Source of the DNA: Gammaproteobacteria bacterium
Lineage (GTDB): Bacteria; Pseudomonadota; Gammaproteobacteria; DSM-16500
Direction of reading: 5' to 3'
DNA: 16,686 bases
Assembly (NCBI GenBank): GCA_004322325.1
Contig: SCTP01000050.1
Span: 1-16,686 of the forward strand
Under the pieces are notes generated by a model that worked only from the letters and a program-made list of their open reading frames with translations, was not told the DNA's origin and searched no databases. The position numbers and the translations under genes are program-made. The stretch's first letter is position 1, and every line of letters begins with the position of its first letter. Below, one piece after another: positions 6,574 to 13,820 of this stretch.

Positions 6574-7137
6574 ATGCCAATCGTTGAAGCAATGACACCA
6601 GAAGATTTAACAGGCAAGCTGGCAATTGAATTGGAAAAAATAAAACAGACTTTAGAGAATGATCCGAAGGCTGTGTGTTTTCAGTTTTATCAATTGTATA
6701 AGTATGAAGCGCAAATGAAAATCACCAAAAACCCGGAAGGGGAGGTATTTATTCGTCACGTCAGTCGTGATGGGCGTAATAGTTTGGTAAGCGCATGTAA
6801 AGCAGTAAAACAGGTATTTGGTTGGAATGATGAAGAATTTGAAGCCCATTTTAAGGATTACAGCAAAGTTCTGTTAGGCTTAAAAGTTCAAGCCAATACG
6901 TCGAATAACCTGTTTTCCAGCGGTGAAATACCAGACGATCGCATGTTAAATCTCCTCAATGACGATGAATTTTGGCAGCAAGCAATCGCTATTCATCAAC
7001 CGAAAGTAGCCACGATGGGGGAGGAGTTAAGGGGTTTTAGCGGCGGGTTTGGCTTATTCGCCCAACCCAAAACACCGCCACCGACGGAAGAAAAACCGCA
7101 AGAAGATAATCGTTCTACCTCTACCCCTCAGAAGTAA
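6574..7137 (+). CDS. Hypothetical protein with acidic/proline-rich tail
   Basis: I do not recognise this 187 aa protein. GAGGAAG lies just upstream of the ATG, supporting expression. Residues 1-110 look like a soluble, mostly helical domain: an amphipathic stretch LAIELEKIKQTLE, then CFQFYQLYKYEAQMKI, a VFIRHVSRDGRNSLVSACKA segment and VFGWNDEEFEAHFKDYSKVL. The tail from about 164 is low-complexity and rich in P, T, E, S and Q. It has no signal peptide or membrane segment. Short acidic or polar C-terminal tails are typical of Dot/Icm translocation signals, but the tail alone proves nothing. It sits between xthA and another unrecognised gene, with PmrA-like repeats on both sides. Confidence 0.75.
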   Translation: MPIVEAMTPEDLTGKLAIELEKIKQTLENDPKAVCFQFYQLYKYEAQMKITKNPEGEVFIRHVSRDGRNSLVSACKAVKQVFGWNDEEFEAHFKDYSKVLLGLKVQANTSNNLFSSGEIPDDRMLNLLNDDEFWQQAIAIHQPKVATMGEELRGFSGGFGLFAQPKTPPPTEEKPQEDNRSTSTPQK

Positions 7138-7139
7138 AA

Positions 7140-7156
7140 TTTAAGAATGACTTAAG
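7140..7156 (+). promoter_or_regulatory. PmrA-like box upstream of the coiled-coil membrane protein
   Basis: TTTAAG-AATGA-CTTAAG fits YTTAAK-N5-YTTAAK perfectly. It is centred at 7148, where the -35 hexamer would lie relative to the extended -10 TGATAAACT (hexamer 7167-7172). No -35 consensus is present there (AGAATG). An activator replacing a missing -35 is how PmrA-activated promoters usually work. Confidence 0.55.
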
Positions 7157-7163
7157 TATCTCC

Positions 7164-7172
7164 TGATAAACT
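7164..7172 (+). promoter_or_regulatory. Extended -10 of the coiled-coil protein gene
   Basis: TGA-TAAACT occupies the same position relative to the downstream inverted repeat as TGC-TATCCT does at the ankyrin gene. Predicted start of transcription is near 7178-7180. There is no -35 match; a PmrA-like box covers that place. Confidence 0.45.
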
Positions 7173-7173
7173 G

Positions 7174-7207
7174 CCCACACTAAAAAATACTCAAAACGAG
7201 GTGTGGG
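7174..7207 (+). promoter_or_regulatory. Inverted-repeat leader element, copy B (coiled-coil gene)
   Basis: CCCACAC (7174-7180) pairs perfectly with GTGTGGG (7201-7207), directly against ATG 7208, around a 20 nt A-rich loop ending AAAACGAG. The GAGG ribosome site (7198-7201) sits at the loop-stem junction. It aligns with copy A at 4498-4532 in the loop (TARAAAAT..TC..AAAACGAGG), but the paired arms differ in a compensated way. Confidence 0.55.
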
Positions 7208-8350
7208 ATGCTGTCAGGGTCATCTACGATGACTAAGAGTACACTTATTTTTCAAGAAGTGGGTGCGCTTGATCAAGAGGCGGAGGTATCAGAAGCTCTA
7301 AAAAGCCTAGAAGCACTACTTAAAAAATTTCAAGATATAGATAAGGAGTTAGGTGAAGCCAAGCAATTAAAAGAGAAGGAAAGGCTTGCTTATGAGCAGG
7401 CGAAGCTAGCTCTTCTACAAGATATAGAGAAATTTTTTGATGCACAGAATGATGACCAACAAAAAGTTTTGCAGTCTGAACAAAAGCAATCATCTAATAT
7501 AATTCGTAGAATATCTTGCAGAATCCTTTCATTTAGTGGCGCTATAATGGCTGGAATAAGTGGATTTTGTAGTAGCAGCGCATTAATAGCCTTTGTTCCA
7601 TTTATTGTTAACCCGATTACGTGGGTAGTGGCTGGAGCGTTTGGTGTTCTTCTTGCTTTTCAATCTTATTGTTTTGATGGTCAAAACATTAAAAAAAATC
7701 TAGGTGTTCAAACATTAGGGGAGACAACACAAAAGCTTATCAATGTGCATTTACAACAAATTGATGCAATAGGAAGCATTATTGCTCAGGTAGGCTTTAA
7801 TATTAATAGGGATAAGTTGAATTATATGGAACGTCGGCTCTATGGGAGAGTGGCGAATGTATTAGATAAGAGCCTAGAAGAGAAACAGAGGCGTTTTGAG
7901 CATAAAGAAAATAAATTCAAAAAAGGAGGAAGATGGTTTCTGACGGGAGCGATTTCATTAACGGTAGGAGGTGGGGCATTTTTGGGGATAAAAACTTTTC
8001 TCACCACCATTCTGTGTGCTTCTTTATTAGCGGGACCATGGGGATTGGCGATAGGTGCGATAGCAGCAGTGATACTGGTTTCACTATATCTGGCTGTCAA
8101 ATCAAAAGGAATGTATTTTCAGCTGAATCCAGCCATAAATAATTTCCAGGAGGTAAAAAGAAATCTGTCCATTTCAAAAAAGAGTTATGCAACAACTCTC
8201 GATTTAGTTAAAACAGTGAGATGCAGAGAGCAGCCTCCCTTGCCAACAGCAGCAGTAGTAATTAACCCACAGCCATCTTCTGAATCTCAATCAACTGTCG
8301 AATACCATTCTTCGCAAGACCGAGCATTGCATCCAATTCCTTGTCCGTAA
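7208..8350 (+). CDS. Coiled-coil protein with two transmembrane hairpins, unknown
   Basis: I do not recognise a family for this 380 aa protein. ATG 7208 has GAGG 6 nt upstream; ATG 7229 is an alternative start. Residues about 24-95 are strongly charged and heptad-like (a coiled coil). Hydrophobic segments lie at about 106-129 and 131-153 (first hairpin), and 243-265 and 266-296 (second hairpin, glycine and alanine-rich). Between them is a charged helical region rich in K, R and E (200-240), and a polar tail follows. There is no cleavable signal peptide. Coiled coil plus paired hydrophobic hairpins is common in type IV secreted effectors of Legionellales that insert in host membranes, but this is analogy. 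The last 28 codons (from 8262) are read antisense through the conserved 3' end of rph, suggesting an extended or recently joined end. Confidence 0.78.
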   Translation: MLSGSSTMTKSTLIFQEVGALDQEAEVSEALKSLEALLKKFQDIDKELGEAKQLKEKERLAYEQAKLALLQDIEKFFDAQNDDQQKVLQSEQKQSSNIIRRISCRILSFSGAIMAGISGFCSSSALIAFVPFIVNPITWVVAGAFGVLLAFQSYCFDGQNIKKNLGVQTLGETTQKLINVHLQQIDAIGSIIAQVGFNINRDKLNYMERRLYGRVANVLDKSLEEKQRRFEHKENKFKKGGRWFLTGAISLTVGGGAFLGIKTFLTTILCASLLAGPWGLAIGAIAAVILVSLYLAVKSKGMYFQLNPAINNFQEVKRNLSISKKSYATTLDLVKTVRCREQPPLPTAAVVINPQPSSESQSTVEYHSSQDRALHPIPCP

Positions 8351-8975
8351 ACGTATTTTTTTCCGCCGTGCCTTGAATTTCGATAAATCCACCCTGCTCT
8401 GTCATGACGACATTCATATCGGTTTCAGCGCGAGAATCTTCTAAATAATCTAAATCAATCACCGCTTCCCCCTGAAAGATACCCACTGAAATGGATGCCA
8501 CGAATTGTTGAAATGAATTAGTCTTCACCATCCCCTTGCTCTTCATATACTCAATCGCATCATAAAGCGCCACACACCCACCGGTGATGGACGCCGTCCG
8601 CGTACCGCCATCGGCCTGGATGACATCGCAATCGACCACAATGGTATTTTCCCCGAGTGCCTTCAAATCGACCGCTGCTCGCAATGATCGTGCAATCAAG
8701 CGCTGAATTTCTTGCGTACGCCCCACTTGCTTGCCTTTGGCTGCTTCCCGCTGCATACGTTCATGGGTGGAACGAGGCAGCATTCCATATTCCGCTGTCA
8801 CCCAGCCTTGACCGCTATCTTTCAGAAAAGGCGGCACCCCCGATGTCACACTGGCCGTACAAATGACTTTTGTCTCCCCAAACTCCACTAAAACCGATCC
8901 TTCAGCATGTTTGGTAAAGCGGCGGGTCAGGCGGATAGGGCGTAACTCATTGTTAGGGCGATTATTTTGGCGCAT
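8262..8975 (-). CDS. rph: RNase PH
   Basis: Phosphate-dependent 3'-5' exoribonuclease that trims the 3' ends of tRNA precursors; it normally acts as a hexamer. From ATG at 8975 the protein is 237 aa, matching E. coli (238), and its start [20 protein letters not shown] aligns well. An open frame continues to 9062, but a strong promoter at 9007-9034 would start transcription near 9000, which rules out starts at 9062 and 9008; ATG 8990 remains possible. Family blocks include [77 protein letters not shown] and [13 protein letters not shown]. It diverges from hslVU and overlaps the convergent gene at 7208 by 89 nt. tRNA-Gly(CCC) in this window lacks an encoded CCA, so 3' trimming matters for such tRNAs. 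Confidence 0.96.
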   Translation of the reverse strand: MRQNNRPNNELRPIRLTRRFTKHAEGSVLVEFGETKVICTASVTSGVPPFLKDSGQGWVTAEYGMLPRSTHERMQREAAKGKQVGRTQEIQRLIARSLRAAVDLKALGENTIVVDCDVIQADGGTRTASITGGCVALYDAIEYMKSKGMVKTNSFQQFVASISVGIFQGEAVIDLDYLEDSRAETDMNVVMTEQGGFIEIQGTAEKNTFTDKELDAMLGLAKNGIRQLIEIQKMAVG

Positions 8976-9006
8976 CACATTGACACTCATAGAAAAAAGG
9001 GATTTC

Positions 9007-9034
9007 ATTATATGCCTGGCGCCAAGCTTGTAAA
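9007..9034 (-). promoter_or_regulatory. Sigma-70 promoter of rph
   Basis: On the minus strand TTTACA (9034-9029) and a perfect TATAAT (9012-9007) are 16 nt apart. Transcription would begin near 9000. This position argues for a start codon at 8990 or 8975. Confidence 0.7.
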
Positions 9035-9057
9035 GTAAATAAATGGCCTTATATATA
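9027..9057 (+). promoter_or_regulatory. Candidate promoter of hslVU, possibly heat-shock type
   Basis: CTTGTAA (9027-9033), then 13 nt, then CCTTATAT (9047-9054) resembles the sigma-32 pattern CTTGAAA / CCCCATNT. The same stretch can be read as sigma-70 with TTGTAA and TATATA (9052-9057), 18 nt apart. Its -35 overlaps that of the divergent rph promoter. hslVU is heat-shock controlled in E. coli. Confidence 0.4.
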
Positions 9058-9085
9058 CCCAATAGCAGTTAAACAGGAGACCACC

Positions 9086-9625
9086 ATGGCAGATAATACT
9101 ATGCATGGTACAACGATTCTTTCCGTACGACGCAATGGTACCGTCGTCGTCGGCGGTGATGGTCAAGTCACATTTGGCCATACCATTATGAAAAATAATG
9201 CCCGAAAAGTGCGTCGTTTATATAACAATAAAGTGATTGCGGGATTTGCTGGCGGCACTGCCGATGCGTTTACTTTATTTGAGCGTTTTGAAGCGAAATT
9301 AGAAACCCATCAAGGTAATTTGGTACGTTCAGCCGTTGAATTGGCAAAAGATTGGCGCACGGATCGTATGCTGCGCCGTTTAGAAGCCATGTTGATTGTG
9401 GCGGATGCGAAAGCTTCCCTCATTATTTCTGGCAATGGGGATGTGATTGAGCCGGAAAATAGTTTAATTGCCATCGGTTCCGGTGGTCCTTATGCTAAAT
9501 CCGCTGCACAAGCCTTATTAGAAAATACAGAGTTAGATGCCAAAACGATTGTGGAAAAATCCTTAGGTATTGCTGCTTCCATCTGTATTTACACCAACAA
9601 TCAATTTACGATCGAGAGTTTATGA
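9086..9625 (+). CDS. hslV: ATP-dependent protease subunit HslV (ClpQ)
   Basis: Threonine peptidase of the HslVU (ClpYQ) complex, a two-ring dodecamer that degrades unfolded and regulatory proteins in the cytoplasm. The 179 aa protein has the catalytic N-terminal threonine in [12 protein letters not shown], here Thr9 of the precursor, so about eight residues must be removed; E. coli HslV loses only its Met. Other family blocks are [56 protein letters not shown] and [15 protein letters not shown]. The first ATG has a clear AGGAGA 5-6 nt upstream; an in-frame ATG at 9101 would give the shorter MHGTTI start but lacks a site as good. Its stop overlaps the hslU start (ATGA). Confidence 0.97.
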   Translation: MADNTMHGTTILSVRRNGTVVVGGDGQVTFGHTIMKNNARKVRRLYNNKVIAGFAGGTADAFTLFERFEAKLETHQGNLVRSAVELAKDWRTDRMLRRLEAMLIVADAKASLIISGNGDVIEPENSLIAIGSGGPYAKSAAQALLENTELDAKTIVEKSLGIAASICIYTNNQFTIESL

Positions 9626-11022
9626 TGTTACAAAAAACACTACCTTATAATGATGAGATGAGTGAGCCCACCATGGAAATAATCCCAACCACACCGACTC
9701 CGGGTGAAATTGTAAATGAATTAGACAAGCATATTATCGGTCAAGCGGATGCCAAACGTGCGGTAGCGGTTGCTTTACGCAATCGTTGGCGGCGTATGCA
9801 GCTTCCGCAAGCGCTGCGCGATGAAATTATGCCGAAAAATATTCTCATGATCGGTCCAACCGGTGTGGGAAAAACGGAAATTGCGCGTCGTTTAGCGAAA
9901 TTAGCCGATGCACCTTTCATTAAAGTTGAAGCGACCAAATTCACGGAAGTGGGTTATGTCGGGCGTGATGTCGAATCCATCATTCGTGATTTAGCTGACA
10001 TGGCGATTAAGATGATGCGTGAAAAAGAGCTCGCGAAAGTGCGTTCTCTGGCAGAAGAAGCGGCAGAAGAACGTATTTTGAATGCCTTATTACCGCCACC
10101 GCGCGGCAGTTTCGTGGGTGAACCGCATGAGCCGTTGAAAGAAGATTCTTCGACACGGCAATTATTCCGCAAAAAAATCCGCGAAGGTTCGTTAGATGAT
10201 AAAGAGATTGAAATGGAAGTCTCGGCTTCGCCATTGGGGGTGGAAATTATGTCGCCGCCGGGTATGGAAGAGATGACGAGCCAATTGCAAAGCATGTTTC
10301 AAAATTTAGGCGCAGAGCGCAAAAAGATGCGTAAATTGAAAGTGGCGGAAGCGAAAAAGCTGCTGCGGGAAGAAGAAGCGGCGAAATTAATTGATGATGA
10401 TGAAATCAAAGCACGCGCGATTGAGAGTGTTGAACAAAGTGGCATTGTGTTTGTGGATGAAATCGACAAAATTGCGAAGCGTTCTGAATATGCTGGCGCC
10501 GATGTGTCACGCGAAGGTGTGCAACGTGATTTGCTCCCACTGATCGAAGGTTCGACGGTTTCAACGAAATACGGCATGGTGCGTACGGATCATATTTTAT
10601 TTATCGCTTCGGGTGCGTTTCATTTTGCGAAACCATCGGATTTAATTCCCGAATTACAGGGTCGATTACCAATTCGTGTGGAATTGAAGTCTTTATCTAC
10701 CGATGATTTTGTGCGTATTTTAACCGAGCCTCAAGCGTCTTTAACAGAGCAATACACAGCCTTATTAAGCACGGAAGGCATTAAGCTGAACTTTCAGCCC
10801 GATGGTGTGCGGCGTATTGCAGAAATTGCCTGGCATGTGAATGAACGTATCGAAAATATTGGTGCAAGACGATTGCATACAGTATTGGAGCGTTTGTTAG
10901 AAGAAATTTCTTATAGCGCTTCTGAGATGACGAATAAAGAAGTGAATATCGATGCAGCGTATGTCAATGATCGACTGCAAGCACTGGTGAAAGATGAAGA
11001 CTTATCAGGATATATTTTATGA
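9622..11022 (+). CDS. hslU: HslU (ClpY) unfoldase ATPase
   Basis: Hexameric AAA+ ATPase that unfolds substrates and feeds them into HslV. From ATG 9622 it is 466 aa; E. coli HslU (443 aa) starts close to [15 protein letters not shown], so the first 20-odd residues are extra. ATG 9625, 9658 or 9673 are possible starts; the ATGA overlap and GAGAG at 9614-9618 favour 9622 or 9625. Walker A GPTGVGKT is at 78-85, the pore loop GYVG at 111-114, the I domain at roughly 120-255, Walker B IVFVDEID at about 275-282, and the sensor-2 arginine in [11 protein letters not shown] at about 414-424. The C-terminus EDLSGYIL is the tail that inserts in HslV. rpiA follows with another ATGA overlap. Confidence 0.97.
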   Translation: MMLQKTLPYNDEMSEPTMEIIPTTPTPGEIVNELDKHIIGQADAKRAVAVALRNRWRRMQLPQALRDEIMPKNILMIGPTGVGKTEIARRLAKLADAPFIKVEATKFTEVGYVGRDVESIIRDLADMAIKMMREKELAKVRSLAEEAAEERILNALLPPPRGSFVGEPHEPLKEDSSTRQLFRKKIREGSLDDKEIEMEVSASPLGVEIMSPPGMEEMTSQLQSMFQNLGAERKKMRKLKVAEAKKLLREEEAAKLIDDDEIKARAIESVEQSGIVFVDEIDKIAKRSEYAGADVSREGVQRDLLPLIEGSTVSTKYGMVRTDHILFIASGAFHFAKPSDLIPELQGRLPIRVELKSLSTDDFVRILTEPQASLTEQYTALLSTEGIKLNFQPDGVRRIAEIAWHVNERIENIGARRLHTVLERLLEEISYSASEMTNKEVNIDAAYVNDRLQALVKDEDLSGYIL

Positions 11023-11672
11023 CGAAAGAAGCAGGGAAACAGGCGGCCGCTCAAGCAGCATTAGAATTTGTAGAAGAAGGGATGATTATTGGTGTAGGTA
11101 CTGGCTCAACCGTGGCTTATTTTATCGCGGCTTTAAAAGCAGTGAAAAATAAAATTGAAGGGGCGGTGGCCAGTTCAGTGGATACCACTAATCGATTGAA
11201 AGCCTTATCGATTCCAGTGTTAGATGCCAATTCGGCTGGTGAATTACCCATCTATGTGGATGGGGCAGATGAAATCAATGCAGCGAAGCAAATGATTAAA
11301 GGTGGTGGGGGTGCGTTAACGCGCGAAAAAATTATTGCTACCGTGTCAAAAAAATTTATTTGTATCGCCGATGAGAGTAAGTATGTGGATTTACTCGGTG
11401 CATTTCCGGTGGCTGTGGAAGTGATTCCGATGGCGCGTAGTTATGTCGCGCGGGAGATAGTGAAATTAGGGGGTGATCCGGTTTATCGAGAAGGGTTTGT
11501 GACGGATAACGGTAATCAAATTTTGGATGTGTATAATTTAAAATTGCTAGAACCGCTTAAGTGGGAAGAGAAATTAAAGTCGCTGGTGGGGGTGGTCGAA
11601 AGCGGTATTTTTGCGAAGCGAACGGCTGATGTGTTATTGCTGGGGTCGGCGGAAGGGTTGCGGATATTGTAG
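11019..11672 (+). CDS. rpiA: Ribose-5-phosphate isomerase A
   Basis: Interconverts ribose 5-phosphate and ribulose 5-phosphate in the non-oxidative pentose phosphate pathway (cytoplasm). The 217 aa length is typical. The catalytic set matches E. coli numbering exactly: Asp81 and Asp84 in VDGADE, Lys94 in [11 protein letters not shown], and Glu103 as the general base. GVGTGSTV is at 25-32. The start codon overlaps the hslU stop (ATGA), so it is translationally coupled to the hslVU operon, an uncommon partnership. rpe, the next enzyme of the same sugar-phosphate pool, lies 1.1 kb away on the opposite strand, separated by the toxin-antitoxin module. Confidence 0.97.
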   Translation: MTKEAGKQAAAQAALEFVEEGMIIGVGTGSTVAYFIAALKAVKNKIEGAVASSVDTTNRLKALSIPVLDANSAGELPIYVDGADEINAAKQMIKGGGGALTREKIIATVSKKFICIADESKYVDLLGAFPVAVEVIPMARSYVAREIVKLGGDPVYREGFVTDNGNQILDVYNLKLLEPLKWEEKLKSLVGVVESGIFAKRTADVLLLGSAEGLRIL

Positions 11673-11689
11673 CAACATACCTACTTTTT

Positions 11690-11698
11690 TGCTATACT
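11690..11698 (+). promoter_or_regulatory. Extended -10 promoter of the toxin-antitoxin module
   Basis: TGC-TATACT forms an extended -10, with no convincing -35. Transcription would start near 11705, just before the palindrome at 11711. A second short inverted repeat, CTATA...TATAG (11692-11710), covers the box. Confidence 0.5.
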
Positions 11699-11710
11699 TC
11701 CATTATATAG

Positions 11711-11727
11711 GCAAGTTACTACCTTGC
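11711..11727 (+). promoter_or_regulatory. Palindromic operator-like site before the antitoxin gene
   Basis: GCAAGTTACTACCTTGC is a 17 bp near-perfect palindrome (GCAAG-n-TA-n-TA-n-CTTGC), lying between the promoter and the ribosome site. Type II antitoxins of the Phd/YefM group repress their own operons by binding such sites. It could also form a small hairpin in the leader RNA. Confidence 0.55.
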
Positions 11728-11740
11728 GAAGGAGGCCGGC

Positions 11741-11998
11741 GTGACCATCAAAACCGTTACCAGTAGAGAATTCAATCAAGACGTTAGCAAGATAAAGCGA
11801 GCTGCATTAAACGGGCCTGTTTTTATCACGGATAGAGGGCACCCAGCGCATGTATTATTGACAATAGAAGATTATCGAAAGCTGACAAAAACGAAAGAAA
11901 ACATTGTCGATTTACTAGCTATGCCAGATGCAGCTGATATTGATTTTGAGCCATCTAAATTGAAAAAGGATATTTATCGACCAGAGGATTTTGATTAA
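11741..11998 (+). CDS. Type II antitoxin, Phd/YefM family
   Basis: The 85 aa protein starts with the Phd/YefM DNA-binding fold: TVTSREFNQDVSKIKRAA, then GPVFITDRGHPAHVLLTIED and YRKL. The acidic tail (residues 57-85, with PDAADIDFEP and YRPEDFD) should wrap the toxin and block its active site. The GTG start has a strong AAGGAGG (11729-11735) 5 nt upstream. It overlaps the toxin start by one base (TAATG), the usual coupling in such modules. It probably represses its own promoter through the palindrome at 11711-11727. Confidence 0.92.
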   Translation: MTIKTVTSREFNQDVSKIKRAALNGPVFITDRGHPAHVLLTIEDYRKLTKTKENIVDLLAMPDAADIDFEPSKLKKDIYRPEDFD

Positions 11999-12423
11999 TG
12001 TATTTGCTTGACACCAATGTCATTTCTGAGCTGAGAAAAGCGAAGTCTAGTAAATCTAATAAAAATGTAACAACATGGGCTAAACATGTTTCCACCTCAA
12101 GCCTGTTTTTATCAGTCATTACCATTTTGGAGCTCGAAACTGGCATGCTATTAGTTGAGCGGCGTGATCCCTCGCAAGGTGCAGTGCTTCGTTCTTGGCT
12201 TGATGCTCATGTTCTTCCTGTTTTTTCAGATCGTATCTTGAATATCGATGTTGCCGTTGCACAGCGCTGTGCGAAATTACATGTTCCAAACCCACGATCC
12301 GATAGAGACGCAATCATAGCTGCAACGGCTTTAGTTCATGGAATGACTATCGTGACAAGAAATGTTAGTGATTTTGAGCAGACAGGGGCTGAAATACTGA
12401 ATCCTTGGGAGTCGCAACTATAA
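11998..12423 (+). CDS. VapC/FitB-type PIN-domain toxin
   Basis: A 141 aa ribonuclease of the PIN family; VapC toxins cleave tRNA or rRNA when the antitoxin is lost. The acidic metal-binding residues are present: Asp5 in MYLLDTNVISEL, Glu45 in SVITILELETG, Asp104 in DRDAIIAATA and Asp125 in RNVSDFEQTG, so it looks active. FitB-type PIN proteins pair with Phd/AbrB-type antitoxins, which fits the upstream gene. The last 6 nt overlap the 3' end of the convergent glyoxalase gene, suggesting the module was inserted snugly between rpiA and that gene. The RNA target cannot be read from the sequence. Confidence 0.93.
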   Translation: MYLLDTNVISELRKAKSSKSNKNVTTWAKHVSTSSLFLSVITILELETGMLLVERRDPSQGAVLRSWLDAHVLPVFSDRILNIDVAVAQRCAKLHVPNPRSDRDAIIAATALVHGMTIVTRNVSDFEQTGAEILNPWESQL

Positions 12424-12804
12424 CGGATAATAAATCATCTGCACCACATTCCCATCCGGATCCGCGCAGTAAAAACTTCTTGTGCCATCTCGATGATCTT
12501 TCGGTGCAGCTTTAATTTCCACCTCATGAGCGCGCAGATAATCATGCCATTCATCGACATCTTCACGCGTATGCAAGAAAAATCCGAGATGATCTAAATG
12601 CTGAAATCTTCCTGGCGCAAAATCGGCCGGTGCACGATGCAAAGCGAGATTATCATTACCAGAAGTTAAATAAACATTATCCGCATCCGGCTGCCAGATA
12701 ATTTTCATGCCAAGTAATTCCGTATAAAAATGGACGCACGCAGCAAAATTTTTTGCAAATAAAGCCACATGATGCATGCCTGCAGTAGGGTTAGGTTTTT
12801 GCAT
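12418..12804 (-). CDS. VOC-family (glyoxalase/dioxygenase-like) protein
   Basis: A single-module vicinal-oxygen-chelate protein of 128 aa. It begins with [11 protein letters not shown] and [15 protein letters not shown]; the middle has [18 protein letters not shown] and the end is [14 protein letters not shown]. The usual metal ligands map to His12, His72 and the residue before MIYYP. That last residue is Gln122 here, where a glutamate is common, so the metal centre may be altered or the protein may belong to a non-lyase branch. The reaction cannot be named. GGAGA lies about 7 nt before the ATG. It overlaps the 3' end of rpe by 14 nt and so is co-expressed with it. Confidence 0.88.
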   Translation of the reverse strand: MQKPNPTAGMHHVALFAKNFAACVHFYTELLGMKIIWQPDADNVYLTSGNDNLALHRAPADFAPGRFQHLDHLGFFLHTREDVDEWHDYLRAHEVEIKAAPKDHRDGTRSFYCADPDGNVVQMIYYPL

Positions 12805-13474
12805 GACGTATCTCCGCTAATTGTTGACGCATCATGTTAATGACTTCTTGATAGTTCGGATGATGAAAAATCGCTGAACCAGAAATAAACATATCTGCCC
12901 CTGCTTCCGCTATCTGGGCGATATTCTCTGTTTTCACCCCACCATCTACCGCTAAACGGATATCTTGCCCACTCTCATTAATCCACTGCCGCACGTGACG
13001 AATCTTGGTCAGCGCCGCAGGAATAAATGATTGGCCACCAAAGCCGGGATTAACCGACATAATCAGCACAAGATCAAGTTTATCGGCGACGTATTCCAGA
13101 CAGTGCAGCGGTGTCGCTGGGTTTAAGGCAAGTCCGGCTTTGCAGCCATGCTTACGAATCAGTGCCAAGCTGCGATCAATGTGGTCGGACGCTTCAGGAT
13201 GAAAGGTAATATGTGTCGCTCCCGCATGGGCAAAATCGACAATCAGCCGATCAACTGGCTTGGTCATTAAATGCACATCAATGGGTGCTTTGATGCCATG
13301 TTTCCGCAGTGCCTCACACACAAGTGGGCCAACGGTTAAGTTGGGGACATAATGATTATCCATCACATCCAAATGGAGCATATCGGCGCCTGCTTGCAGA
13401 ACGCTTTCTGCTTCTGCGCCGAGCTGGGCAAAATTGGCGGATAATAAGGAAGGTGCAATAAGATAAGGTTTCAT
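12791..13474 (-). CDS. rpe: Ribulose-phosphate 3-epimerase
   Basis: Interconverts ribulose 5-phosphate and xylulose 5-phosphate in the pentose phosphate pathway. I chose ATG 13474 ([19 protein letters not shown], 227 aa); a TTG just before it would add one Met. The TIM-barrel signature is clear: [17 protein letters not shown] with metal ligands His34 and Asp36, [11 protein letters not shown] with His68, [28 protein letters not shown], and [10 protein letters not shown] with the Asp ligand near 177. The C-terminal GSAIF block closes the phosphate site. The sequence is close to E. coli Rpe. The gene is followed by the VOC-family gene in an overlapping pair and diverges from the acylphosphatase gene. 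Confidence 0.97.
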   Translation of the reverse strand: MKPYLIAPSLLSANFAQLGAEAESVLQAGADMLHLDVMDNHYVPNLTVGPLVCEALRKHGIKAPIDVHLMTKPVDRLIVDFAHAGATHITFHPEASDHIDRSLALIRKHGCKAGLALNPATPLHCLEYVADKLDLVLIMSVNPGFGGQSFIPAALTKIRHVRQWINESGQDIRLAVDGGVKTENIAQIAEAGADMFISGSAIFHHPNYQEVINMMRQQLAEIRHAKT

Positions 13475-13543
13475 CAAAGTTCTGCCGGATTATTTTTTTT
13501 CATGGTACTGTGAAATGGTTTGAGTTTCCAGAGAGATATGCTA

Positions 13544-13819
13544 ATGACAAGTCAAATTTGTATCCATTGTTATGTGTCAGGGAAAGTGCAAGGGGTGTGG
13601 TTTCGCGCGTCGACCAAAGAACAAGCAGATCAGTTAGGGATCAGTGGCTGGGTGCGTAACCTGCCGGATGGTCGCGTTGAAGTGTTAGCGTGTGGCGATA
13701 AAAATAGCATCGATACACTGCATCAGTGGCTGCAACACGGCCCACGGCTTGCTCAGGTCACGGATCTGTCGTACGAGGAATTGTCTTGGCAAGACTATCC
13801 TCGGTTTGAAGTGGTGTGA
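13544..13819 (+). CDS. acyP: Acylphosphatase
   Basis: Small enzyme that hydrolyses acyl phosphates such as 1,3-bisphosphoglycerate or acetyl phosphate (EC 3.6.1.7). From ATG 13544 it has 91 aa, the usual size, with GAGAG 8 nt upstream; ATG 13538 or a TTG at 13520 would add two or eight residues. The motif GKVQGVWFRAST contains the catalytic Arg21, and SGWVRNLPDGRVEV contains Asn39, which positions the attacking water. It is convergent with the rubredoxin gene, with a 1 nt gap between stops, and divergent from rpe. Confidence 0.94.
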   Translation: MTSQICIHCYVSGKVQGVWFRASTKEQADQLGISGWVRNLPDGRVEVLACGDKNSIDTLHQWLQHGPRLAQVTDLSYEELSWQDYPRFEVV

Positions 13820-13820
13820 A

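Noticed and set aside
7141..7155. Hairpin TTAAG-AATGA-CTTAA as a terminator of the 187 aa gene
   Set aside because: It is a five-pair AT-rich stem with no T-run; the same bases form a perfect PmrA-like direct repeat.
8976..9062. Longer RNase PH starting at 9062 or 9008
   Set aside because: The extra residues do not match the family, and a strong rph promoter places the transcription start near 9000.
9954..10577. Minus-strand open frames inside hslU
   Set aside because: Serine and arginine-rich shadow translations of a conserved gene, with no ribosome sites or family features.
12418..12423. Frameshift or truncation of the VapC-like toxin at the glyoxalase overlap
   Set aside because: The PIN domain is complete with all four acidic residues, and a short convergent overlap does not imply damage.
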